Of a DNA stretch of 24,611 nt, positions 7,765-16,448 are shown one piece after another. Source of the DNA: an uncultured Prevotella sp. (lineage in GTDB: Bacteria; Bacteroidota; Bacteroidia; Bacteroidales; Bacteroidaceae); contig CALBJK010000140.1 of NCBI GenBank assembly GCA_937892695.1, forward strand, positions 1-24,611. Direction: 5' to 3'. The notes below the pieces were generated by a model. The model searched no databases. It saw nothing but the letters and a program-made list of their open reading frames with translations, and was not told the DNA's origin. Position 1 is the first letter of the stretch. Each line of letters begins with the position of its first letter. The position numbers and the translations under genes were made by a program.

Positions 7765-9939
7765 ATGGAAGACTCATCGATAAGAAAAGCCATTTTTGAA
7801 GACAAGAATGCAGGACTGGCTCTGCGACTTATTAGCGGACAGACCCAAAGGAACAAGTCGCCGGAGTTTGCGGCATTACTCGAAGATGCCGAAAACGACT
7901 ACAGACTCATGTGCAGCTACATGCTTAAAGGCTACAAAGACCCTCAGGCCGACAAGGTGTACGACGGCATACTCAAAAAGGCATACCGTCTGTACAAATC
8001 GTTGCAGCTCGACACATTGATGACAAAAAGCATGGCCTGTTCATATGCTTCCAACAACGCAAGAAAGGTCAGCCTGGAGTACGAAGGCATACAGAAACGT
8101 CTCGAAGGTTTCGTACAGGACATAGCCATGGCTTCGCTGGGCAACGAAACGTCGAAGAAACAAATCTACGCAACCCACCAACAATACATCGACTCGCTCT
8201 TCGATGCCATACTAGTGTCGGGACAATGGTCGGACGACACATACCGGCACATGGCAGACCTACTCCTATCGCCCACCGTCGACACCATAGATGCCTGCAC
8301 CGTGACGAGCGCGATAATGATGGCTTCGATGAATGTGTTCGACATAAACAAATGGCTCACCCTTGTACAGATATACCGCAACACCAACGACACACAGCTG
8401 AAGCAGCGTGCGCTCGTGGGATGGGTCTTCGCTCTGTCCGAAGACGACATGACAATCTTCCCGGACGCAACACAAACCATAGCCGAAATGTGCTCTGACG
8501 CTGACACCCGCCGACAGCTGCTCGAACTGCAGATACAGATGGTATACTGCAACAACGCTGATGCCGACAGCGACGAAATCAGACGGGAGATAATACCGAC
8601 TCTCATCAAGAACAACAATCTGAAAATGACCCGGTCGGGTATTATCGAGAAAGAGGACGACCCGATGCGCGACATACTCGACCCAGGATCGGCCGACCGC
8701 GACATGGAAGAGCTGGAAAAATCGATGCAACGCATGATGGACATGCAGAAAAGCGGAGTCGACATCTATTTCGGTGGTTTTTCCCAGATGAAACGGTTCG
8801 CCTTCTTCAACACTATGAGCAACTGGTTCTGTCCCTTCTACACAGAACATCCAGAGTTGCCACAAAGCAAAGGCGACCTGACCCAAAGCAGGTTCATGCA
8901 GTTCATATTCAGCAACGGCCCATTCTGCAACTCCGACAAGTATTCGTTCGCCCTTGCCATGGCCGAAGTCATCGACCGGCTGCCGGCAAACATGAAAGAA
9001 ATGCTTGGCAACAATGAGGCCTTCGGACCTACAATGCCGCAAGAAGAAACCAAAAGTCCGGCCTACATACGTCGCATGTATCTGCAAGACCTGTACCGTT
9101 TCTTCAGGCTTTATCATTACAGACAGGAATTCCGCAATCCGTTCGTCTACACCGACTCTGCACACACCGCCATGTTCTTTACCGACCGTGTGTTTGAGCG
9201 AGAGACGATGAAGGAAGAAATCGTCAGTCTGGAAAAATTCCTTTACAAGCGCAAACAATACTCCACGCTCATTGCCGTCGCCACAAGCCACGACGGCTGT
9301 TACGAGTCCGAAGAAATGCTGCTGCTTGCCTCGTCCTATCTGCGCACAGCCAACTACCCGAAGGCCAAGACCATCTTTGAGGAAGCCGTCAAAGCCATGC
9401 CCGACAACCCTCAAGCACTCAAAGGACTGGCCAACTCGAGCTTCATGCTGAAAGAGTACGACGAAGCCACCCGCCACTATGCCACACTGGCCGCCATTGA
9501 CCCGTCCAACCGAAATTATAGCCTCAACTATGGCATCTCTCTGGTATGCTCCGGCAAGACAGACGATGGTATGAACATCTTCTTCAAGCTCTACTACGAA
9601 CATCCCGACGATGCCAACATCAAACGCGCCCTGGCATGGGGCTACCTATTCAAAGGCAAAGCCGACGAAGCCGAAAAGATATACGACCAACTCATTACGA
9701 GCGACAACCATATCGCAGCCGACTATATCAACTGCGGCTATGCCAAATGGTTTCTCTCTAAGACAAAAGACTCGGTAGCACAGTTGAGACGTTATATTGC
9801 AATAAGAAAATCGTCCGAGTCCGACTTCGATATATCGTGCGACTTCAACGACGACAAACGTCTGCTCCAGCTTTATGCCATTCCTCATGCCGAAATAAAC
9901 ATAATGCTTGACTTGCTGAGCAGGAAATGTGACTTTTAA
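7765..9939 (+). CDS. Large TPR-repeat protein, function unknown
   Basis: This 724-residue protein has no signal peptide or membrane segment and is therefore predicted to be cytosolic. The N-terminal ~480 residues are mostly helical with no motif I recognise and contain a Met/Asp-rich charged stretch (about 296-332). Residues about 485-680 hold roughly five tetratricopeptide-type helix pairs, for example 516-547, 549-581, 583-614, 617-648 and 651-680, with typical Ala/Gly/Tyr spacing (such as ALKGLANSSFMLKEYDEATR). TPRs are protein-protein interaction scaffolds. The start follows the lipoprotein stop by 3 nt, which implies translational coupling and a joint function, although one partner is predicted outside the cytoplasm and the other inside. 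It is a well-formed, long gene followed by a strong terminator. Confidence 0.85.
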   Translation: MEDSSIRKAIFEDKNAGLALRLISGQTQRNKSPEFAALLEDAENDYRLMCSYMLKGYKDPQADKVYDGILKKAYRLYKSLQLDTLMTKSMACSYASNNARKVSLEYEGIQKRLEGFVQDIAMASLGNETSKKQIYATHQQYIDSLFDAILVSGQWSDDTYRHMADLLLSPTVDTIDACTVTSAIMMASMNVFDINKWLTLVQIYRNTNDTQLKQRALVGWVFALSEDDMTIFPDATQTIAEMCSDADTRRQLLELQIQMVYCNNADADSDEIRREIIPTLIKNNNLKMTRSGIIEKEDDPMRDILDPGSADRDMEELEKSMQRMMDMQKSGVDIYFGGFSQMKRFAFFNTMSNWFCPFYTEHPELPQSKGDLTQSRFMQFIFSNGPFCNSDKYSFALAMAEVIDRLPANMKEMLGNNEAFGPTMPQEETKSPAYIRRMYLQDLYRFFRLYHYRQEFRNPFVYTDSAHTAMFFTDRVFERETMKEEIVSLEKFLYKRKQYSTLIAVATSHDGCYESEEMLLLASSYLRTANYPKAKTIFEEAVKAMPDNPQALKGLANSSFMLKEYDEATRHYATLAAIDPSNRNYSLNYGISLVCSGKTDDGMNIFFKLYYEHPDDANIKRALAWGYLFKGKADEAEKIYDQLITSDNHIAADYINCGYAKWFLSKTKDSVAQLRRYIAIRKSSESDFDISCDFNDDKRLLQLYAIPHAEINIMLDLLSRKCDF

Positions 9940-10030
9940 AATATTGCGTATACCGCACCAGAAAACTTTAAGAAACAGACCATCTCAAGAGCGATGACCA
10001 CTTACAATCTGTAAGCACATTAAGTCAAGC

Positions 10031-10090
10031 AAAGCCGTCTTCGCAACACATTGAACATCAACGCGTTGCGAAGACGGCTTTTCGGTTTTT
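10031..10090 (+). terminator. Strong terminator of the lipoprotein/TPR operon
   Basis: A perfect 17-bp inverted repeat, AAAGCCGTCTTCGCAAC (10031-10047) and its complement (10065-10081), has a 17-nt loop and is followed by a T-rich tract to 10090. Confidence 0.88.
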
Positions 10091-10091
10091 T

Positions 10092-10176
10092 AATATGCCC
10101 CATTTCAGCTTCTAAAATGCGGCATATTAGAAGCCAATATGCGGCATATCGGAACGCAATATGCCGCATTTTAGAA
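10092..10176. repeat. Cluster of four AATATGCCGCAT-type palindromic repeat units
   Basis: One short element occurs four times in 85 bp: AATATGCCCCATTTCAG (10092-10108, forward), TTCTAAAATGCGGCATATT (10110-10128, reverse), AATATGCGGCATAT (10136-10149, itself an odd palindrome) and AATATGCCGCATTTTAGAA (10158-10176, forward). Units two and four form a perfect 19-bp inverted repeat, and units one and two form an imperfect one. The cluster could fold as alternative hairpins. It looks like a REP-like intergenic repeat or a miniature element; no protein gene is involved. Confidence 0.75.
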
Positions 10177-10223
10177 AACAGCTGGTTTACAGAAAAAGGT
10201 GAGAGGATCTTGATGCAATAAAA

Positions 10224-10261
10224 AAGATGCGTATGAAGCCATGTGACGAAATACGCATCTT
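10224..10261 (-). terminator. Terminator of the minus-strand propeller/FN3/jelly-roll gene
   Basis: A perfect 11-bp inverted repeat, AAGATGCGTAT (10224-10234) and ATACGCATCTT (10251-10261), has a 16-nt loop. On the minus strand it is followed by a T-run. It lies 59 nt past the stop codon. Confidence 0.82.
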
Positions 10262-10319
10262 CTTTATATTGTGATATTAGGTTTCATGTGCTGATCAATG
10301 TCAGCAGCATGTATCGTCA

Positions 10320-13300
10320 TTACTTCTTGATGACAATCTTGCGGGTAACAGTCTTGTTGCCTACAGTAGCTTTCACTACGTATACACCTGAAGTAAGACC
10401 GTTCAGAGAAACTGTGTTGCCCTTTGCTGATGCAGCAGATGCACCATTGGCAGCGATGATGTCAACAGAAGTTACATTGTCGCCTGTTACGGTAAGTTCG
10501 TTGTCGCCCTGATGCATCTCTATCTTGCCTACTACAGCATCGTTGATGCCTGTAGAACCGATATAGAATTTAGTTGCACCACCCTTAACACTCTCGCTCT
10601 TCACCGTGTAGTAAACATCCACGCTTATAGTATGCTCCTTGTTGCTCGTAGTGCCGAAGTCGTAGGTGTACGATGTGTCTGTCAGTTTGGTGCTGTTCTT
10701 TTTCACACCGTCAATATTAACGTCGTAGCCGCTAACAGGCAGAGGGGCAGCGTTCGGATTCTCGATGCCGAGACCAATCATCCAGCTGTTGAAAATAACG
10801 GCATTGTTCAGAGTGTCCCAAGTGTTTCCTGTACCGTCAACGCAAACGAGGTCTGAATATCCAATCACAGACGGATCGGTGTCAACTGCCAGCGGAGCCG
10901 TGTTAGGAGTAACGTCGTAGCAGTCGATTACGAGCTGATACTGGGCTTTTGAGTCAAGCTCTACAGGCTCGCTTAGCTCAACCTCGTTCCACTGGTTCAG
11001 CTTGTAGTCATAAATCTCAGTCTCGTTTACGATTTCGCCGTTTTTGTACAGATAAGCCGTAAATGTAGCATCGTTAAGCGGATAGAAGCGTACTGATGTA
11101 ATCTTATAGCCGTCGCGTCCGCGGAAGGTATTTGAAGGATATATGGCACTTGCCATCAAGTTGTAGTTGTTATCCTCAGGACCTGTTACAGCTGCTGACG
11201 AAGCTGTCTCACCACAATACTGTACATGAACTTTGTCGTTGTCGATAGGTGCTGACCATGTAGCTTTGATTGCTGTATAAGACGTATTTTCCACCTTTAC
11301 GCTGTCGATACCGGCAAGTTTTGTCTCGTCGTTTTTGATGTTGAGCGAAACGATGTTCTGTTCAGACTCGCTGCCGTTGGCATAAACTGCGCTAACGCCA
11401 AGAGAATGAGCACCCTCAGAAAGGTTGAGCAAGTCATGTTTGAATTCCTTAGAACTTGCTGTCAGGTTACCGTCGGTATAGATATTGTAGTGGTCTACGT
11501 TATCCTTGCTCAAATCTGAACCTGCAGGAGCGACGGTCGCATCAATAGCCCAAGAAGCGGAGTAGTCGTACCCCATCTGTGACATCATGTCGCCCATAGA
11601 GTAGAAGTCGGCATCAGCATCGTCGCCTTTACTTACGCGAACCAGATCGGAATATCCCTTTACGGCTCTTCCGTAATCCAGCGTCACGATGCTCTGCGAC
11701 GGTGTAGATACGCTAACCTCCGTTGCTATTACAAGGTCGCCTGAAGGTATGTCGAGTGGTTCACTGAGAGTTACCACATTACGCTCGCCATATTTCAAAT
11801 CCTGTGTTACAGGCTGTGTCCTCAGCAGTTTCAGGTCGCCTTTATCGTCGTGGGTGTAGATATTGATAGTCCATCCGTTCTGAGCTTCGATAGGATAGAA
11901 GCCAACAGAAGTCAATTTCTGTCCTGCGTAAGCGGCAAGTGTAGACTGGTCAAACTTGATAGCTGTTTCAAATACGGTGTTCTCGTATGCTACGCCGAAA
12001 GTCTGCTTGTTTACACCGTCAAGGTCGAAATAAGAAAGGTTGCTGAAGTTTGTTTCAGGCATTCCCCACTCCAGATAAGCTGAATTGTAGCCGTGCTGCT
12101 GGGCATACAGACCGGTAGGAGACTGCAATGCCCTGTCTGCAACAGACACGCTGATTTCGTCGCTTTTAGCAGACTCCGTTGAACCATAGAGTGCAGTAAC
12201 GGAATATTTGTGGCTACCGTTTGCTACATTTGCATCGATATAACTCTTGTCTGAAGCTGAAACAGAAGCCACCTTGTTGTCGTCGCGATACACATTGTAT
12301 CCGGTGATACCCTGTGCCGAGACATTTGGCAACCATGTAACCTTAACAGAGTGTATACCTGAAAGCTGTGAAGCTTTCACCGAGGCAGGTGCCAAACCAC
12401 TTGTAGGCTGGTTGAACTTAACCACCATAGACTGCACGGAAACGGAATATTCGCCATTAGAGTTTTTATCGTCATTGTAGTAGCGGAAGCCCATGACGTT
12501 GTCGTCAGACGAAATACCCACGCCATAGTTTAGCTGGTAGTAGTCAGTTCCTTCATATACAAGGATGTGTTCCTTAGACAAGTCCACGCCGTGCTGTGTC
12601 AGGTAGTCTTCGGCATAATAAGGAGTGTTGTCCTTATATATATAAGCGCGGTCGTCTTGTGTACCAACGATTGTTCCGTTGTTGCTTATGTCGAAGAAGT
12701 CTATACTATGGCTCTTGTCGTTGTCGGTCGGGTAAACCATTGTTTTCTCTTTCGTGTCTACGTTGTATATAGCCTGAATGCCTTTGTTGTCGCTTGTCCA
12801 GTCTCCGTAGTAGAGCAACAGTTTGCCGTCTTCTGAGAATTTGCGTCCAGAGGTCCACGGACTCATCTGTTCGGCGAGAGTTGTAGCTTTTCCGTTAGCG
12901 TCCCATATCGTTGCTGTACGGTTTTCGCCCCATACCCATCCTGCAGCCCAGTTTCCGTCGGGCGACACAGCGTATGGCATAGCTTCGTTTCTTGCACCTT
13001 CGAGCTGTTTCGTTATCTTGCCGTCTTTCCATATATAACCGTAAAAGTGTGTGATGTCCTTCTCCACAGTACCCGTGATATAGTGTCCGTCAGGCGAAAT
13101 GTCGTAGGCATTTGAATATTTCACGTCGTAGTCGGATGGCATTTCAAGTCTTACCCACTTCTTACCGTCCCAATATCCGGCGAGAGTCATCGACGCACCG
13201 TTTGAGCGGTATGTGTTGTCGGTAAACTGTCCAACAACAACACCAGTGTTGGACACGGCGTATGGAGTAGAAGGGCTCGACGGGTTGAGCATTTCAATCT

Positions 13301-13502
13301 CGTTGCTTTCCAGATTCCATCGGAATGCGTAGTTCTCGTTGGCATAGTCGGTGTATGCACCGCATGCCCACTTTCCGTTGCGCGAGAATGCCGTAATGTA
13401 ATACTCGTTTGGCGACTTCAGTATCACAGGTGCGCCTGAGTCTGCCCATACGGTACCGGCGGCAAGCAGCGATGCGAAGAGAACATGTTTTCTTAATTTC
13501 AT
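10320..13502 (-). CDS. Secreted multidomain T9SS protein: propeller-like repeats, FN3, two jelly-roll modules
   Basis: This 1060-residue protein has signal peptide 1-20 and, at the end, a type A T9SS sorting domain (about 985-1060: VYVVKATVGNKTVTRKIVIKK-like ending), which predicts export across the outer membrane and surface attachment or release. Residues 37-340 hold seven copies of a motif like AVSPDGNWAAG (near 37, 80, 131, 176, 219, 269, 327), as in HAF-type beta-propellers. A fibronectin type III domain spans about 368-455. Two related beta-sandwich modules (about 500-656 and 772-915) share SVxFYP, LSEP and GYSDLV landmarks, each followed by an FN3-like half-domain (about 664-722, 922-978). 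No catalytic motif is evident, so adhesion or ligand binding is likely. It is downstream of the YD-repeat gene, separated by a terminator. Confidence 0.88.
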   Translation of the reverse strand: MKLRKHVLFASLLAAGTVWADSGAPVILKSPNEYYITAFSRNGKWACGAYTDYANENYAFRWNLESNEIEMLNPSSPSTPYAVSNTGVVVGQFTDNTYRSNGASMTLAGYWDGKKWVRLEMPSDYDVKYSNAYDISPDGHYITGTVEKDITHFYGYIWKDGKITKQLEGARNEAMPYAVSPDGNWAAGWVWGENRTATIWDANGKATTLAEQMSPWTSGRKFSEDGKLLLYYGDWTSDNKGIQAIYNVDTKEKTMVYPTDNDKSHSIDFFDISNNGTIVGTQDDRAYIYKDNTPYYAEDYLTQHGVDLSKEHILVYEGTDYYQLNYGVGISSDDNVMGFRYYNDDKNSNGEYSVSVQSMVVKFNQPTSGLAPASVKASQLSGIHSVKVTWLPNVSAQGITGYNVYRDDNKVASVSASDKSYIDANVANGSHKYSVTALYGSTESAKSDEISVSVADRALQSPTGLYAQQHGYNSAYLEWGMPETNFSNLSYFDLDGVNKQTFGVAYENTVFETAIKFDQSTLAAYAGQKLTSVGFYPIEAQNGWTINIYTHDDKGDLKLLRTQPVTQDLKYGERNVVTLSEPLDIPSGDLVIATEVSVSTPSQSIVTLDYGRAVKGYSDLVRVSKGDDADADFYSMGDMMSQMGYDYSASWAIDATVAPAGSDLSKDNVDHYNIYTDGNLTASSKEFKHDLLNLSEGAHSLGVSAVYANGSESEQNIVSLNIKNDETKLAGIDSVKVENTSYTAIKATWSAPIDNDKVHVQYCGETASSAAVTGPEDNNYNLMASAIYPSNTFRGRDGYKITSVRFYPLNDATFTAYLYKNGEIVNETEIYDYKLNQWNEVELSEPVELDSKAQYQLVIDCYDVTPNTAPLAVDTDPSVIGYSDLVCVDGTGNTWDTLNNAVIFNSWMIGLGIENPNAAPLPVSGYDVNIDGVKKNSTKLTDTSYTYDFGTTSNKEHTISVDVYYTVKSESVKGGATKFYIGSTGINDAVVGKIEMHQGDNELTVTGDNVTSVDIIAANGASAASAKGNTVSLNGLTSGVYVVKATVGNKTVTRKIVIKK

Positions 13503-13537
13503 TGATTCTAAAATTGTTGTTAATATAATTAATGTAT

Positions 13538-13582
13538 GAAAAGCAGACAGTACATTGTGAAATACAATGATGACTGTCTGCT
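13538..13582 (-). terminator. Terminator between the two minus-strand T9SS genes
   Basis: A 12-bp inverted repeat, AAAGCAGACAGT (13538-13549) and ACTGTCTGCTTT (13571-13582), encloses a second 6-bp stem (CATTGT 13551-13556 and ACAATG 13562-13567). Read on the minus strand it ends in CTTTTC and sits 21 nt past the stop of the YD-repeat gene. The remaining leader of the next gene (13503-13537) has no TAnnTTTG box, so that gene may rely on partial read-through. Confidence 0.75.
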
Positions 13583-13602
13583 TTAATTATTTACAGTAGT
13601 GC

Positions 13603-16212
13603 TTATTTAACGCTGTATTTGTAAGCGTTTACTTTTCCGTCTTTCTCTACGGTGATTATGTATGTGGCGGCAGGAGCGTCGAGCGTAATGCTGTTGACGT
13701 TGTTGCTCTCACTGACCTTTTGTCCGTTGAGTGTGAAAACAGATATGTTGGCATTGTTGCCGAGAGTGATGTTTCTTCCGTTGAACGAAATATTGTTGTC
13801 TCCGTTGCTTACAGTCTTGATGGCTGTAGTAAGCTTGTCGATATCGGCAATCTTAAGCTCCAGTGTTTCAGACTGAACCTTTCCGTACTTGTAGCTTGTA
13901 ACGATATATATCTTGTCGTCCTCGTAAAGTGTAATCTCCGCCTTTGTCGCATTGATGTCAGCTGTGTCCTTTTCAGCCACACCAGCGTTCTCGAAGAAGA
14001 TAGAGTTCTTCAGGAAACCTAACTGCTCGGCATTCTCCGGATTCTTCCATGAAATGGTAGGATAGTATGTTGTCTGTTTTCCGGTAAGTGCATTGCCCTT
14101 TACCTCTTTCCTTGCGCTTGCTACAGCAAGGTCTGTAACTGCCGGCAACTCCGTATAAACTTCAACATCCTGTGGCATGGTTGAATAGTAGCCTGTCCAT
14201 TCCAATTCATCCGTAGATTCTCCGTCTTCAGCGTCGAGTGGACCTACACCGCTGTTAGGAGCAAACTTAGCCTGTACGAAGTAAGTATGAGAACCGTTCT
14301 TCAGGTCTTTGTCCTGATATGTAATCGTCTTTCCTGTCCCATCCAGCATATCCCATGGGTTAACAAGAGAATCTACAGGCAGACCGTCGCGGTAAATCAC
14401 GAACATTGTATTCTGACCGCTGCTGCTTGCCATCTGCGGAATGGTGAACATAACGTCAACCGTGTTTTTAAGTTCGGGATTTACCTCAACCAACGATTGC
14501 ATTGCAGTCATTTCCTCCATACCGGTAAAGTCTGTGTAGAAGCTGCGTTCAGGTCTACCGTCATTATACCAATTACCGTTGGTGTAAGAGTATGATTTCT
14601 CCTGGATTATATCCGGATTTCCGTCAACAGCAGTGTACTCAGTCTTATAGGCAGGAACCTGTTCCTGCTTTTCGTCATAAACGAATTTTTCGTACAGTTG
14701 AGGCACATTGTTTTCGTATGTCCATGTCTCATATTGTTGAGGTGTTGTAATCGGGTATTCTGGGCTGTTTGGATCAACAGTAGTAGTATAGCGATACTCC
14801 TCAACTTTATTTCCGTCGTTATCATACTGCAGTTCTGCAGAATATTTGTATAAATCGTATGCACCGTCAGATTCATAATGTAATGCATTGCCGTTGCCGT
14901 CGTAGTTGCTGTATGTTATAGTCTGCAGCCATTGACCGCTATTCTTTGAGGATATCTTAACCGATTTGAGCGTTCCGTCTTCATTGTAAGTGTATTCCTT
15001 AACTTCTATATCTGATGTTTCAGAAGCCACTTTTCCGTCTTCGTTGTAGGTGTATGTAGTTGTACTTGTCGTTTTTTGCCACGCGTAATCATCATAGTCG
15101 TATGGTCCCCACTGGTAAACGTCTGTACTTGCAATATTCGCATTTTCGTCAAAGTTTACCTTCGTCCAGTAATATGGACTGAAAGTATCTGATACGCTGC
15201 CGTCCGAATTGTACATCCTTGCAATACTGCCTTCGTTTATAAGCTTGCCGTCGGTATTGTAGTTGTAGTAGTATTTTTTAGATACGACATCGTCGGAAAT
15301 GTCGCCCATTGAACTTCCGTATGTCCATTTCTCCACGAGGAAACGCTTTTTCTTTGTTGCAGGTTTCTCGTTGTGTGTTCCGTCGGCAGACGACTTGCCG
15401 TAAGAAGCACCGTAAACAGCATCAGACAATGTACCCTTCAGTGTGGTTGTACTTGCCTCGGTATCGAAAACAATGACATTCTTTCCAGTCAGGAAATATA
15501 CTGTCTTACCGTCTTCCCCAGCAACAAGACTGTTGCAACTGGTATTTGATGAAGTCAATGTTGTGTTTGCCACAACCTTTGTTACTTCAAACGACGATGA
15601 AGCTTTATACAATTCAGGGTATGTATTCCATTCTCCATCAACTGTTAACCCCACGAGATAGAATCCGCCCTTGCCGTCGGCAGCAATAGAATTATACTGT
15701 CCGGCGAAAGAACCCACAAGGGTCATGGAACCTGTTTCCTGATCAACAGAATAGAGGTCAGTAAAGTAATTGCCGTCGTCATCTGCTCTTACTTCAGTAG
15801 CATATAGCGTCTTCGACTGCTTGTCGTATGTCATGCCCGACACGTTGTAGCCAGGCTTGCTATATACGTAAGAAAAATCATTTACAACCACAACATTCCC
15901 TGTTGTGAAGTTGAAGGTGGCGAGAGTTACATTCTCGTCGTAAGATACAGGGTCTGGAACTTTTACAAAGGCAAAATACTTGTCGTCTGCTGTTGTTCCG
16001 CATATCACATCCTGAGCATCGTCATAACCAAATTCTGGAGTGACTTTCAATGCCTCTGCGTTGTTGACCTTGTCGAGGTCTACAGATGTGGTTCTTGCTC
16101 CGTATGTATACGAATAAGTAAGTCCGTACACTACATTGTCAGCCCATGCCATTGTGGCAGAGCCGATAGTCAAAGCAAAAACAACAATAGAATTGAGTAG
16201 ATACTTCTTCAT
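13603..16212 (-). CDS. Secreted T9SS protein with beta-propeller-like N-terminus and YD-like repeats
   Basis: This 869-residue protein has signal peptide 1-24 (ending AWA). Residues about 25-280 look like a WD/YVTN-type beta-sheet domain (segments such as SGMTYDKQSKTLYATE and NSIAADGKGGFYLVG). Residues about 312-545 contain about ten tandem short hairpins of the form YTYNEDGKVASETS, resembling the YD repeats of Rhs/wall-associated proteins but without an Rhs core or toxin domain. A mixed beta region with FN3-like parts (about 580-790) follows, then a T9SS type A sorting domain (about 800-869) with the final residues YKYSVK. It is the first gene of the minus-strand pair and has its own promoter. 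Function unknown; extracellular binding or structural role is inferred. Confidence 0.87.
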   Translation of the reverse strand: MKKYLLNSIVVFALTIGSATMAWADNVVYGLTYSYTYGARTTSVDLDKVNNAEALKVTPEFGYDDAQDVICGTTADDKYFAFVKVPDPVSYDENVTLATFNFTTGNVVVVNDFSYVYSKPGYNVSGMTYDKQSKTLYATEVRADDDGNYFTDLYSVDQETGSMTLVGSFAGQYNSIAADGKGGFYLVGLTVDGEWNTYPELYKASSSFEVTKVVANTTLTSSNTSCNSLVAGEDGKTVYFLTGKNVIVFDTEASTTTLKGTLSDAVYGASYGKSSADGTHNEKPATKKKRFLVEKWTYGSSMGDISDDVVSKKYYYNYNTDGKLINEGSIARMYNSDGSVSDTFSPYYWTKVNFDENANIASTDVYQWGPYDYDDYAWQKTTSTTTYTYNEDGKVASETSDIEVKEYTYNEDGTLKSVKISSKNSGQWLQTITYSNYDGNGNALHYESDGAYDLYKYSAELQYDNDGNKVEEYRYTTTVDPNSPEYPITTPQQYETWTYENNVPQLYEKFVYDEKQEQVPAYKTEYTAVDGNPDIIQEKSYSYTNGNWYNDGRPERSFYTDFTGMEEMTAMQSLVEVNPELKNTVDVMFTIPQMASSSGQNTMFVIYRDGLPVDSLVNPWDMLDGTGKTITYQDKDLKNGSHTYFVQAKFAPNSGVGPLDAEDGESTDELEWTGYYSTMPQDVEVYTELPAVTDLAVASARKEVKGNALTGKQTTYYPTISWKNPENAEQLGFLKNSIFFENAGVAEKDTADINATKAEITLYEDDKIYIVTSYKYGKVQSETLELKIADIDKLTTAIKTVSNGDNNISFNGRNITLGNNANISVFTLNGQKVSESNNVNSITLDAPAATYIITVEKDGKVNAYKYSVK

Positions 16213-16270
16213 AATCTTTGTGCTTTATGTTTAACTTAAATTTTGTATCGCTTGCGCCTTTTATCGACTG

Positions 16271-16278
16271 CAAAGGTA
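16271..16278 (-). promoter_or_regulatory. -7 box for the YD-repeat gene
   Basis: On the minus strand this reads TACCTTTG, matching TAnnTTTG. A near-consensus TTTC (16297-16300) lies 18 nt upstream. The predicted leader is about 50 nt. Confidence 0.62.
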
Positions 16279-16351
16279 TAAAAAAACTTTTAAGCTGAAA
16301 GGATAAAATAAAAAAAATGCGAATTTGTTATAAAGTTTAATATAAAAGATG

Positions 16352-16359
16352 TACTTTTG
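16352..16359 (+). promoter_or_regulatory. -7 box for the Omp28-family gene
   Basis: TACTTTTG matches TAnnTTTG. The predicted start near 16365 gives a leader of about 85 nt before the ATG at 16449. A TTTG at 16324-16327 is 24 nt upstream, longer than the usual spacing, so the -33 element is uncertain. It is divergent from the YD-repeat promoter. Confidence 0.55.
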
Positions 16360-16448
16360 CACGTGTGAAAACGTTATGCGTTTCATATTGTCATATCGCG
16401 TGCATTATATATGCTCTATATACTAAAGAAAACTTTAAAAGAATAGTT

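Larger units (their letters stand above)
9940..10319. other. 380-bp intergenic region between converging genes
   Basis: I see no gene here. It contains a small palindrome (CTTACAATCTGTAAG, about 10001-10015), the terminator of the TPR operon, a cluster of palindromic repeats at 10092-10176 and the terminator of the minus-strand gene, which are listed separately. Confidence 0.8.

Noticed and set aside
8266..9603. Long open frame (445 codons) on the minus strand opposite the TPR gene
   Set aside because: It is a mirror of the C-rich codon usage of the sense gene. It has no recognisable domain, and the sense frame shows clear TPR repeats.
10092..10176. Short CRISPR array
   Set aside because: Units alternate in orientation, spacing is irregular (1-8 nt), and there are no cas genes.
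14578..15276. Rhs-type polymorphic toxin
   Set aside because: The YD-like repeats are few, there is no Rhs core motif, no C-terminal toxin domain and no immunity gene; the protein ends in a T9SS sorting domain.
16365..16448. Upstream ATG extending the Omp28-type protein by 28 residues
   Set aside because: It falls at the predicted transcript start, and the extension is not a signal peptide.
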